A stretch of DNA of 38,603 nt from an uncultured Candidatus Actinomarina sp. (GTDB lineage Bacteria; Actinomycetota; Acidimicrobiia; Actinomarinales; Actinomarinaceae). Each line of letters starts with the position of its first letter. Positions within the stretch are counted from its first letter, which is position 1. A program made the translations under genes and the position numbers. The notes under the pieces are model-generated. The model was given only the letters and a program-made list of their open reading frames with translations, had not been told where the DNA came from and searched no databases. The DNA is taken from contig CACIJJ010000007.1 in assembly GCA_902587025.1 (NCBI GenBank), positions 1 to 38,603 of the forward strand. The letters are read 5' to 3'. Below are positions 31,956-38,603 of this stretch, piece by piece.

Positions 31956-32485
31956 GAGTTATTGCTGGAAAATTTAAGGGGTTGAATATTAAAACTATTA
32001 ATGATCGATCAACACGACCAATGATGAGTAGGGCTCGAGAAGGCATATTCAATTCACTTCAAAATGACTTTAACAATTCTTTAGTACTCGATTTATTTGC
32101 AGGTTCTGGATCACTTGGTATTGAAGCATTAAGCCGAGGTGCAAGCTTTGTTACTTTTATAGATTCATCGGTAGATTGTAAAAAAATTATAGATAAAAAT
32201 TTATCCGATATTGATCAAAATTTTACTATTCTTGTTTTAAGCGTCCACGATTACATTACTCAATCTGAGAAAAAATTTGATATTATTTTTTATGATCCAC
32301 CATTCTCTTTGTCAGTTAACGATATAAATTCGGACTTAAACTCTATACAAAATTTAATGGCAAAAAACTCAAAACTTATTATCCATAGACATAAAAGTTC
32401 AGAGCAATTTGTTTATCCAGAAGGACTAGAATTATATAAGGAAAAAAAATATGGCCAAAGTAATATAACAATATTGAAAAAATGA
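31952..32485 (+). CDS. rsmD: 16S rRNA (guanine966-N2)-methyltransferase RsmD
   Basis: A 177-residue methyltransferase with MRVIAGKFKGLNI, the STRPMMSRAREGIFNSL segment, SAM motif VLDLFAGSGSLGIEALSRGA and the N6/N2 amino-methyltransferase motif FYDPPF (usually DPPY). It methylates G966 (E. coli numbering) of 16S rRNA during 30S assembly. It overlaps recG and coaD by 4 bp each (ATGA), a common actinobacterial arrangement recG-rsmD-coaD. Confidence 0.94.
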   Translation: MRVIAGKFKGLNIKTINDRSTRPMMSRAREGIFNSLQNDFNNSLVLDLFAGSGSLGIEALSRGASFVTFIDSSVDCKKIIDKNLSDIDQNFTILVLSVHDYITQSEKKFDIIFYDPPFSLSVNDINSDLNSIQNLMAKNSKLIIHRHKSSEQFVYPEGLELYKEKKYGQSNITILKK

Positions 32486-32946
32486 AAATTTTAATACCAG
32501 GATCATTTGACCCACCAACAAATGGACACATCGACGTCATTAAACGATCATCTAGTGTTTTTGATGAGGTAATTGTTGGAGTAGTTGTAAATCCACAAAA
32601 AAAGTCGATGTTTGATGTAAATCAAAGGGAAAATATGTTGATTGAAATTTTAAAAGATTACAAAAATGTGGAAATTAAAAGTTTTGAAGGATTACTGGTG
32701 GATTTTGCTAAACAGATGAATGTAAGTGCAATTGTAAAAGGTTTAAGAGCGATGACAGATTTTGATTATGAATTTCAAATGGCTCAAATGAATTTCAATT
32801 TGGCAGATTTTGAAACAATATTTATTGCAGCTTCACCAGAATATGGATATGTTTCAAGCTCAATGGTAAAAGAAATATTTTCATACGGTGGCGATGTAAA
32901 TGCACTAGTTCCATCAATTGTCGTTGAGAGACTAAAAGATGTCTAA
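32482..32946 (+). CDS. coaD: Phosphopantetheine adenylyltransferase
   Basis: A 154-residue CoaD, catalysing the fourth step of CoA synthesis (4'-phosphopantetheine plus ATP to dephospho-CoA). It has the nucleotidyltransferase motif PGSFDPPTNGHIDVI (residues 5-19), the KGLRAMTDFDYEFQMAQMN substrate segment and the YGYVSSSMVKEI motif in place of the usual ISSS. Length is standard. It overlaps the coiled-coil gene by 8 bp. Confidence 0.96.
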   Translation: MKILIPGSFDPPTNGHIDVIKRSSSVFDEVIVGVVVNPQKKSMFDVNQRENMLIEILKDYKNVEIKSFEGLLVDFAKQMNVSAIVKGLRAMTDFDYEFQMAQMNFNLADFETIFIAASPEYGYVSSSMVKEIFSYGGDVNALVPSIVVERLKDV

Positions 32947-33442
32947 AGAGGAAATATCTATTGAAGATGTCGTAAGTGGACAAGTAAAAATGGAATATGT
33001 TGATCAACTAGAATTACTTAGAGAAAATTTGTCTTCAAACTCTTTCTTAAACAACAAATCAAATAAAAAGGAACTACTTAAACTTGTTGAAAATTTAATT
33101 GATTTAATGCCTGTCGAACTTCGAACTGCAAGATTTATTGTCCGAGAGCAACAACTCTATTTAAAAAAAGCAAAGGAAGAAGCTGAGGAAATACTTGCTA
33201 ATGCTGACAAAGAGTCATCAAGATTAATATCAGAATCCTTTGTTTTACAAGAAGCAGTAGTAGAAGCAAATGCCCTTGTAAAACAAGCTGAACAAGAAGC
33301 AATTTTAAATAGAGCTAATGTTGAAGATAAACTTGACACTAAGCTTCAAGAAATTCAATTAAAATTTGATGAATTGAATGAAATTATTGAACGCGAGAAA
33401 TCAAACTTAAGACAACCTAGAAAAATTTCTGAACCTGAATAA
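32939..33442 (+). CDS. SepIVA-like coiled-coil septation protein
   Basis: A 167-residue protein with a short N-terminal region and a long, charged helix (about residues 85-155) rich in Glu, Lys and Ala, as in DivIVA-related proteins. In mycobacteria a DivIVA-domain septation factor (SepIVA, Rv2927c) lies next to the DUF177 and rnc genes; the same order occurs here with rpmF and plsX inserted. Function in division or envelope growth is inferred from coiled-coil character and gene order, because the DivIVA N-terminal motif itself is not obvious. A generic coiled-coil (ATPase-b-like) protein remains possible. Confidence 0.68.
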   Translation: MSKEEISIEDVVSGQVKMEYVDQLELLRENLSSNSFLNNKSNKKELLKLVENLIDLMPVELRTARFIVREQQLYLKKAKEEAEEILANADKESSRLISESFVLQEAVVEANALVKQAEQEAILNRANVEDKLDTKLQEIQLKFDELNEIIEREKSNLRQPRKISEPE

Positions 33443-33447
33443 TCTAA

Positions 33448-33948
33448 ATGAATAAGCTTCAAACTCAATTTGATGTAAGTTCACTTTTACTAAGCGATAA
33501 CAGTATTCATTTTGATGTACATGGTTTGTTTGATGTCAAATATGCTGGAAATGAAACCTTAAAAGACAAAACAATAAATCTAAAATTGGAAATTAGTAGT
33601 TTGTATGAAAAATTTTGGATAATTATGGATTTAGATTTTGATTTTAAGTCAGAGTGCTCAAGGTGTCTTGATGCAAATAATATTAATAAGCAAAGTAGTT
33701 TGAAAATAGATTTTTATAAGAATCAGGAAAATGACTATGAGATTGACTTTAATTCAGAAAAAATTGATTTGTCACCAGTTATTTCTGAAGCGATTTTAAA
33801 CGAAATGAAAATTCAATATATATGTAAATCAAGCTGTAAAGGCTTATGTTCAGATTGTGGTAAAAACCAAAATTTATTTGAATGCAAACATCCGAAAAAA
33901 AATATAAAAGAAAGTCCATTTTCTTCTCTAAGTGAGCTAGATTTGTAA
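33448..33948 (+). CDS. DUF177 (YceD-like) protein linked to 23S rRNA/L32
   Basis: A 166-residue DUF177 protein. The first cysteine pair is in SECSRCLDANN, and the C-terminal set CKSSCKGLCSDCGKN with ECKH matches the CxxxCxGLCxxCGxN...CxC pattern. YceD proteins lie immediately before rpmF in most bacteria and are implicated in 23S rRNA processing or 50S assembly. The gene directly precedes rpmF (17 bp), as expected. The start gives MNKLQTQFDVSSLLLSDNS and lies 5 bp after the previous stop. Confidence 0.9.
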   Translation: MNKLQTQFDVSSLLLSDNSIHFDVHGLFDVKYAGNETLKDKTINLKLEISSLYEKFWIIMDLDFDFKSECSRCLDANNINKQSSLKIDFYKNQENDYEIDFNSEKIDLSPVISEAILNEMKIQYICKSSCKGLCSDCGKNQNLFECKHPKKNIKESPFSSLSELDL

Positions 33949-33965
33949 GTTGAAAGGAAATAATT

Positions 33966-34148
33966 ATGGCAGTACCTAAGAAGAAAATGTCAAAATCTAG
34001 GACAAGAAGGCGTAAATCTCAACATAAAGTAGCAAAACCGCATTATATAATTGATCCTGAAACTGGTGTTGCGAAACAATCTCATAGGGTTAATCCTGTT
34101 GATGGGACTTATAATGGTCGCCAAGTTAAAGACCCTGAATCAAATTAA
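33966..34148 (+). CDS. rpmF: 50S ribosomal protein L32, zinc-free form
   Basis: A 60-residue L32 with the AVPKKKMSKSRTRRRKSQHK N-terminus. The zinc-finger cysteines of the common form are replaced: the CxxCG positions read DPETG and the later CxxCG reads NPVDG. A clear AAAGGAAA Shine-Dalgarno precedes the ATG. It sits between DUF177 and plsX in the usual rpmF-plsX arrangement. Like L28 in this window it needs no zinc. Confidence 0.95.
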   Translation: MAVPKKKMSKSRTRRRKSQHKVAKPHYIIDPETGVAKQSHRVNPVDGTYNGRQVKDPESN

Positions 34149-34154
34149 TTAATC

Positions 34155-35126
34155 ATGAGTACGATTGCTGTTGATGCAATGGGTGGTGACTCTGCTCCTG
34201 AAGAAGTAGTAAAAGGAGCTATTCTTGCAAAAAAAGAAGGAGTCGATGTAATTCTTTCAGGTGACGAGAATCTTATTAAAAGCTATCTTGGTAATGAAAA
34301 AATACCGGTTATAAATTATCCACAAGTTATATCAATGGATGATGATCCTGCAAGAGCCATAAGATCAAATAAAGATTCCTCAATTATTGGAGCATTAAAT
34401 TTAGTAAAGGAAAAAAAAGCTGACGCGGTATTTTCTGCAGGCTCAACAGGGGCAACACTTATTGGTGCAATATCAGTATTAGGAAAAATTAAAGGTGTAA
34501 CAAGGCCTACTATTGCATCTGTATTACCAGGTAAAGAAAAAGAGGTAATACTGGTTGATTCAGGGGCAAACTTAGAAGTAAAGCCAAAAGTTCTATATCA
34601 ATTTGCAATCATGGGTTCAAAATTATCAGAACTTTTATTTGATATCGAAAATCCAAGAATTGGACTTATCAACAACGGTGAAGAAAGTTCAAAAGGAAGA
34701 GAGTTAGAAAAATCTACATTTAAACTTCTCAAATCATCACAATTAAATTTTATTGGAAATGTTGAAGGTAAAGATTTTGCAAATTCAAAAGTTGATGTTT
34801 TTGTTACAGATGGTTTTACAGGGAATGTTGTACTAAAAACTTTGCAAGGAGTTGCAAAGTTACAGCAAGATCTTATTTCAAAATCTTTAAAAGAAAATTT
34901 ATTCAAACCTCTTTTAGTACCTGTAAAAAATGCAATATCACCTGTAAAAAGTATGCTTAATCCAAATTCAACGAATGGATCTTATTTACTTGGTGTTAAT
35001 GGACTTGTAATTATTGGCCATGGTTCATCAAACTCTGAAGCTATTAAGAACGCATTATTGTTTACAAGTAGAGCTGTAGAAAAGCGATTCATTAATAAAT
35101 TTACAGAAGTTTCAAGTGAACTATGA
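34155..35126 (+). CDS. plsX: Phosphate acyltransferase PlsX
   Basis: A 323-residue PlsX, making acyl-phosphate from acyl-ACP for phospholipid synthesis. Motifs include AVDAMGGDSAPEEVVKGA (residues 5-22), DPARAIRSNKDSSI, SAGSTGATLIGA, LVDSGANLEVKP, VTDGFTGNVVLKT and the C-terminal HGSSNSEAIKNAL. The length is normal. It overlaps rnc by 4 bp (ATGA). Confidence 0.96.
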   Translation: MSTIAVDAMGGDSAPEEVVKGAILAKKEGVDVILSGDENLIKSYLGNEKIPVINYPQVISMDDDPARAIRSNKDSSIIGALNLVKEKKADAVFSAGSTGATLIGAISVLGKIKGVTRPTIASVLPGKEKEVILVDSGANLEVKPKVLYQFAIMGSKLSELLFDIENPRIGLINNGEESSKGRELEKSTFKLLKSSQLNFIGNVEGKDFANSKVDVFVTDGFTGNVVLKTLQGVAKLQQDLISKSLKENLFKPLLVPVKNAISPVKSMLNPNSTNGSYLLGVNGLVIIGHGSSNSEAIKNALLFTSRAVEKRFINKFTEVSSEL

Positions 35127-35806
35127 ATGTAAAGGATTTAAAAAAATTTGAACAAAACATTGGTTACTCGTTTAAAGATATTGAACATTTAAAAATAGCT
35201 CTAACTCATAAGTCTTATATTGATGAAGATCCAACTTCACAAACTAATCAAAGATATGAATTCATCGGTGATACCATACTTGATTTTGATTTATCAATAT
35301 TTCTATTTAACAATTATCCAAACTTAGATGAAGGCAGTCTTACAAAAATAAGATCTGGCGCTGTAGATCAAAATGCTCTCGTTGAACTTGGGAAGAAGAT
35401 TGAGATAGGTGATTACTTATTGTTAAGCAAAGCAGAAGATAGCACTGGTGGGAGAGATAAAAGTTCAATCATTGAGGATGCTGTTGAAGCGTTAATTGCT
35501 GCAATTTATTTTGATGGGGGACTAAAAGAAGTAAATAATTTTGTTTCAAAATATATATATCCATTGATTGAAAATTTATCAAAAAATCCAGGAGAAAAAG
35601 ACTACAAAACACGTCTTCAAGAACATTTTGCTAAAAAAGGTAAAAAAGTAAATTATGAAACTTTATCAAAGGGTCCAGATCATAACAAAGAATTTGAAGC
35701 TACTGTTTTTCTTGAAAATAAAGCCATAGGAAAAGGAACTGGAAAATCGAAGAAAAATGCAGAACAAATGGCTGCAAAGAATGCATTTTCTGATATTACG
35801 GAATAA
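35123..35806 (+). CDS. rnc: Ribonuclease III
   Basis: A 227-residue RNase III, cleaving double-stranded RNA in rRNA and mRNA processing. The catalytic signature is RYEFIGDTILDF (family RLEFLGDAVL), and the second acidic site lies in SIIEDAVEALIAAIYFDGG. The C-terminal dsRNA-binding domain ends in GKGTGKSKKNAEQMAAKNAF. A 68-bp gap then separates it from smc, long enough for a separate promoter (TAGTAT at 35841-35846 is one candidate). Confidence 0.96.
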   Translation: MNVKDLKKFEQNIGYSFKDIEHLKIALTHKSYIDEDPTSQTNQRYEFIGDTILDFDLSIFLFNNYPNLDEGSLTKIRSGAVDQNALVELGKKIEIGDYLLLSKAEDSTGGRDKSSIIEDAVEALIAAIYFDGGLKEVNNFVSKYIYPLIENLSKNPGEKDYKTRLQEHFAKKGKKVNYETLSKGPDHNKEFEATVFLENKAIGKGTGKSKKNAEQMAAKNAFSDITE

Positions 35807-35874
35807 ATCTTTTTCTAATTTAAGCAAAAATATAAATATTTAGTATCCTTAAAGGTAACAACAGGGTTAAATAT

Positions 35875-38523
35875 ATGCACTTAAAATCAATAGTTGCGAG
35901 TGGATTCAAGTCATTTGCTGAAAAAACTACAATTAATTTATCTGAATACACAAACGTAATTGTGGGTCCTAATGGATCTGGAAAATCTAATATAGTTGAC
36001 GCTATTTCTTGGGTATTAGGTAATCAAAGTCCGGGTTCTCTAAGAACAAACAAAATGGAAGATGTAATTTTTGCAGGAACAGAAAAACTTGGAGAAAAAG
36101 GTTTTGCTGAAGTATATTTAGTCTTTGACCTAGGCGATAATAACAATTTCAATTCAAGTGAAGTATCTATTGGAAGAAAATTATACAGAGATGGTACTTC
36201 TGAATATTTCATGAATGGTCTAACTTGTAGGCTACTTGATATTCAAGAATTTCTAAATGATGTGGGTATAGGTAAGCAACAGCACATAATTATCTCTCAA
36301 GGCCAAATCACAGAAATTCTGAATGCTAAGCCTGAAGACCATAGAATTACTATTGAAGAAGCATCTGGGATACTCCCATATAAATTAAAAAAAGACAAAG
36401 CTTTAAAAAGAATAGAATCTGGGGAAAAAGAAATTAAAAGAGCAAAAGATGTTCTTCGTGAGATAAAAAAACAGATTGATCCATTAAGAAAACAGGCTGA
36501 ACAAGCTCAGCTTCATAAGGAATTGTCTGAAGTTTTAAAATTTAACAAAACAAAACTTAATATTATCCAATATAGAAATTTCAATAAAAAGTATGATGAT
36601 ATCAAATCACAACTAGAAGAAGTAAACCGATTTATTAATGATCTTGAGTCTAAACTTGAAGTTTTCAAATTAAGCAAGAACAAACTTAGAAAAGATTTTG
36701 GAGAAAATGTTTCTGTAAAATCTTTTCTTTCAAATGCAATTACTGAAGTAAACAAATACAGTGAAGAATTTAAGTCTATTTATCAAATTTCAACTGAAAG
36801 GCAATTGTCATTAGAAAGAATAAAAGAACAATCTACCAGCGAATTAAAAAGATACACAAATCAGATTTATCAAAACAACAACCAAATTTCACAATTGTCC
36901 AAACTAATAATTGATAAAAAAGAAATTGCTACAGTTAACTCAAAAAAGATTGAAAGTTTGAATCTTGAAATTGAAGATGTAAAAAGTAAACAATCATCTA
37001 GTTTGGAAGTAAATGAAGCTTTACTTAAAAATGAGATTAAGTTCTTAAAGAATGATCTATCATCTAAAACCGACATACATGATAAATTTACAGACAATTT
37101 AAATAATTGGATCAAAGATGAAAAAATTATTAATAAACACCTAATGAAGCATGATAAATTCCTTAATAGAAAAAAATTAAATTCTAGATCCTTTAATAAA
37201 GTAAAGATTCATACAGATAGTTTGTTACATAGAGAGATTACAGATTTGAGTATTCAACAAAAAAATGCATTACTTAATAAAAATGAAATACAAAAAAGTC
37301 TTGATGAGAAACTTTCTTTAATTAGCGAATATAGCAATTCTGATAAATTTAAACAGACTTTAAAAGACAGGGAGGAATCATTACTTACCGAAAAGGAATA
37401 TTTAGAAAATGAAACTTCATCAATAAATGAACAACTTATTTCATCTTCTGAAAAGATTAAATATCTTACAGATGAAAATAAAAACCTTTCTAACAAGGTC
37501 AAAGAATTAAATTCAAATGATAATTCTGAGGAAATAAATAATTATGAAGTTATAAATTCAAAAGCTTCACAAGCTTATAAGATTTTAAATGAACTCTCTT
37601 CAAATTTATCAGAGAGAAATCAAAAACTAGATAAAAACTATAGTGACAATGATGAGCAAATAAATGAAATTGAAGAAAATCTTGAAGATGTTTCAAATAG
37701 TTTATTTAATTACAAAGATAAAAAAAGTGACTTAATGGTTAAAGAATCAGAATATATGTCACAAAGAGCTCTTTATTACTCAAATCTAACAAACATAAGT
37801 GGCTTAAGTATTGATCAAATCAATGAATATGAAACTGGAAATGAGTCAATAAATGATATTGATAATATTATTTCAAAAACTGAAAACCAACTGGATGAAC
37901 TTGGTACTGTAAATTACTTAGCCTCCGAAGATTTTGAATCTTTAAATACTAGATATGAAGATATATCAACAAACATAGAGGAATTGAATACAACTAAAAA
38001 AGAACTTTTAAAATATATAAGTGAAATCGAAGAAGAAATTAAATTTAGAATTGAGAACTCATTCAACACTATTTCTGTAAATTTTGAAGAAGTTTTTGAA
38101 AAGCTTTTCCCTGGTGGTAAGGGATCTTTAACATTAACAAACCCTGAAAACTTACTTGAATCAGGCATAGAAATAAGTGTTCAACCTAGAGGTAAGAAAG
38201 TGAAAAAATTGAGTTTACTTTCTGGAGGAGAACGATCATTAGCTGCGATTGCATTTTTATTCTCTGTATTTAAATCTTTCCCAAGTCCTTTTTACATACT
38301 AGATGAGGTTGAAGCTGCTTTAGATGACGCTAATTTACATAGAATGCTAAATTTACTTGAGTTCGTAAAGGAAGATGCACAGTTTTTAATTGTCACTCAT
38401 CAGCAACAAACTATGCAGGCGGGCGATGTTCTGTATGGAGTAACTATGCAACCAGGATCTGGCTCAAGAGTATTTACAAAAACTAAAAAAGATTTTGAAA
38501 CTTTAATTACGAAAGGGGAGTAA
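35875..38523 (+). CDS. smc: Chromosome segregation ATPase SMC, short and apparently hingeless
   Basis: An 882-residue SMC; typical bacterial SMCs have about 1,150-1,190. The N-terminal head has GPNGSGKSNIVDAI (Walker A, 31-44) and SQGQITEILNAKPEDHR (141-157). The C-terminal head has GTVNYLASEDFESL (677-690), the signature LSLLSGGERSLAAIA (779-793) and Walker B FYILDEVEAALDDAN (806-820). All identify a true SMC, not RecN or Rad50. Between about residues 170 and 720 everything looks like charged coiled coil. No glycine-rich globular hinge (with a GVxGxV-type start) and no CxxC zinc hook is seen. The most broken stretch is about 405-455. The single frame shows no sign of frameshift. Confidence 0.93.
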   Translation: MHLKSIVASGFKSFAEKTTINLSEYTNVIVGPNGSGKSNIVDAISWVLGNQSPGSLRTNKMEDVIFAGTEKLGEKGFAEVYLVFDLGDNNNFNSSEVSIGRKLYRDGTSEYFMNGLTCRLLDIQEFLNDVGIGKQQHIIISQGQITEILNAKPEDHRITIEEASGILPYKLKKDKALKRIESGEKEIKRAKDVLREIKKQIDPLRKQAEQAQLHKELSEVLKFNKTKLNIIQYRNFNKKYDDIKSQLEEVNRFINDLESKLEVFKLSKNKLRKDFGENVSVKSFLSNAITEVNKYSEEFKSIYQISTERQLSLERIKEQSTSELKRYTNQIYQNNNQISQLSKLIIDKKEIATVNSKKIESLNLEIEDVKSKQSSSLEVNEALLKNEIKFLKNDLSSKTDIHDKFTDNLNNWIKDEKIINKHLMKHDKFLNRKKLNSRSFNKVKIHTDSLLHREITDLSIQQKNALLNKNEIQKSLDEKLSLISEYSNSDKFKQTLKDREESLLTEKEYLENETSSINEQLISSSEKIKYLTDENKNLSNKVKELNSNDNSEEINNYEVINSKASQAYKILNELSSNLSERNQKLDKNYSDNDEQINEIEENLEDVSNSLFNYKDKKSDLMVKESEYMSQRALYYSNLTNISGLSIDQINEYETGNESINDIDNIISKTENQLDELGTVNYLASEDFESLNTRYEDISTNIEELNTTKKELLKYISEIEEEIKFRIENSFNTISVNFEEVFEKLFPGGKGSLTLTNPENLLESGIEISVQPRGKKVKKLSLLSGGERSLAAIAFLFSVFKSFPSPFYILDEVEAALDDANLHRMLNLLEFVKEDAQFLIVTHQQQTMQAGDVLYGVTMQPGSGSRVFTKTKKDFETLITKGE

Positions 38524-38603
38524 TTGTCTTCTAACGATCAAAAATTAGCAGACTTAGCAAAAGAGATAGCTAAAAAAGCCTATGCACCATACTCTAATTT
38601 TCG
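38524..38603 (+). CDS. cdd: Cytidine deaminase, N-terminus (3' partial)
   Basis: Directly after the smc stop, a TTG-started frame gives (M)SSNDQKLADLAKEIAKKAY followed by APYSNF and runs off the window. The AYAPYSNF segment is the conserved N-terminal substrate-site region of cytidine deaminases, which convert cytidine to uridine. A strong AGGGGAG sits in the last smc codons, 3 nt before TTG, which supports this start and translational coupling. The catalytic zinc-binding part lies beyond the edge. Confidence 0.75.
   Translation, partial: MSSNDQKLADLAKEIAKKAYAPYSNF

Noticed and set aside
34598-34906. 102-codon open frame antisense to plsX
   Set aside because: Same reasoning: plsX motifs are intact and the antisense product has no coherent features.
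35875-38523. RecN or Rad50/SbcC instead of SMC
   Set aside because: The signature LSGGERSLAAIAFLFS, the Walker B DEVEAALDDAN and the rnc-smc neighbourhood are SMC-specific, and no CxxC zinc hook is present.

Overview
The window is AT-rich (roughly one third G+C by eye) and densely packed. Gene content points to an actinobacterium with a small, streamlined genome. The evidence is an actinobacterial-type inositol-1-phosphate synthase, two deazaflavin (F420)-type oxidoreductases, the gene order SepIVA-like / DUF177 / rpmF / plsX / rnc / smc (as in mycobacteria), and several promoters placed so that transcripts would be almost leaderless. The low G+C, tight packing and zinc-free L28 and L32 would fit a marine lineage such as Candidatus Actinomarina. 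That taxonomic guess is inference.

Layout: (1) 1-2494, the end of a sugar-uptake locus: MalG-type ABC permease (cut by the window edge), ThuA-like protein and a Gfo/Idh/MocA dehydrogenase. (2) 2556-6636, a lipid operon: acyl-CoA synthetase, 17-beta-HSD4-like SDR and acyl-CoA dehydrogenase. (3) 6633-9128, thiamine pyrophosphokinase and an ATP-grasp ligase on the minus strand, then an NfuA-like Fe-S carrier. (4) 9129-16414, a CoA-catabolic divergon. The minus strand reads APH/ACAD10-like kinase, MaoC, thiolase, 4-hydroxybutyryl-CoA dehydratase-like protein and a quinone-oxidoreductase-like MDR. The plus strand carries an acyl-CoA dehydrogenase and 3-hydroxybutyryl-CoA dehydrogenase. (5) 16390-20705, an F420-type PPOX protein, D-aminoacyl-tRNA deacylase, a small operon with a Rad52/Erf-like annealing protein, glutamate dehydrogenase and a Cas4/AddB-like nuclease. 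(6) 20922-23263, inositol-1-phosphate synthase and GABA aminotransferase. (7) 23324-27643, a cell-wall operon: small membrane protein, alpha/beta hydrolase, membrane-anchored MurF-like ligase, Ddl and a HAD phosphatase. (8) 27697-29771, minus strand: rpmB, a degenerate cold-shock protein, a photolyase-family protein with apparently swapped domain order, and a Ddn-like F420 protein. (9) 29865-38603, a long plus-strand run: recG, rsmD, coaD, sepIVA-like, DUF177, rpmF, plsX, rnc, an unusually short smc and the start of cdd.

Pathway reading: GABA aminotransferase (with glutamate dehydrogenase recycling the amino group) could yield succinic semialdehyde. After reduction and CoA activation, which are not seen here, the AbfD-like dehydratase could make crotonyl-CoA. 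MaoC, SDR or Hbd and thiolase could then finish conversion to acetyl-CoA. The acyl-CoA synthetase and the two acyl-CoA dehydrogenases allow ordinary beta-oxidation with the same later enzymes.

Most notable observations: an SMC of only 882 residues with no recognisable hinge; a photolyase-like protein whose FAD domain precedes a photolyase N-domain-like segment; a 4-hydroxybutyryl-CoA dehydratase with an altered spacing between Fe-S ligands; a Mur ligase with a membrane N-terminus; a chromosomal annealing-protein operon with a cysteine-rich small ORF; and repeated -10 hexamers 5-8 nt before start codons.
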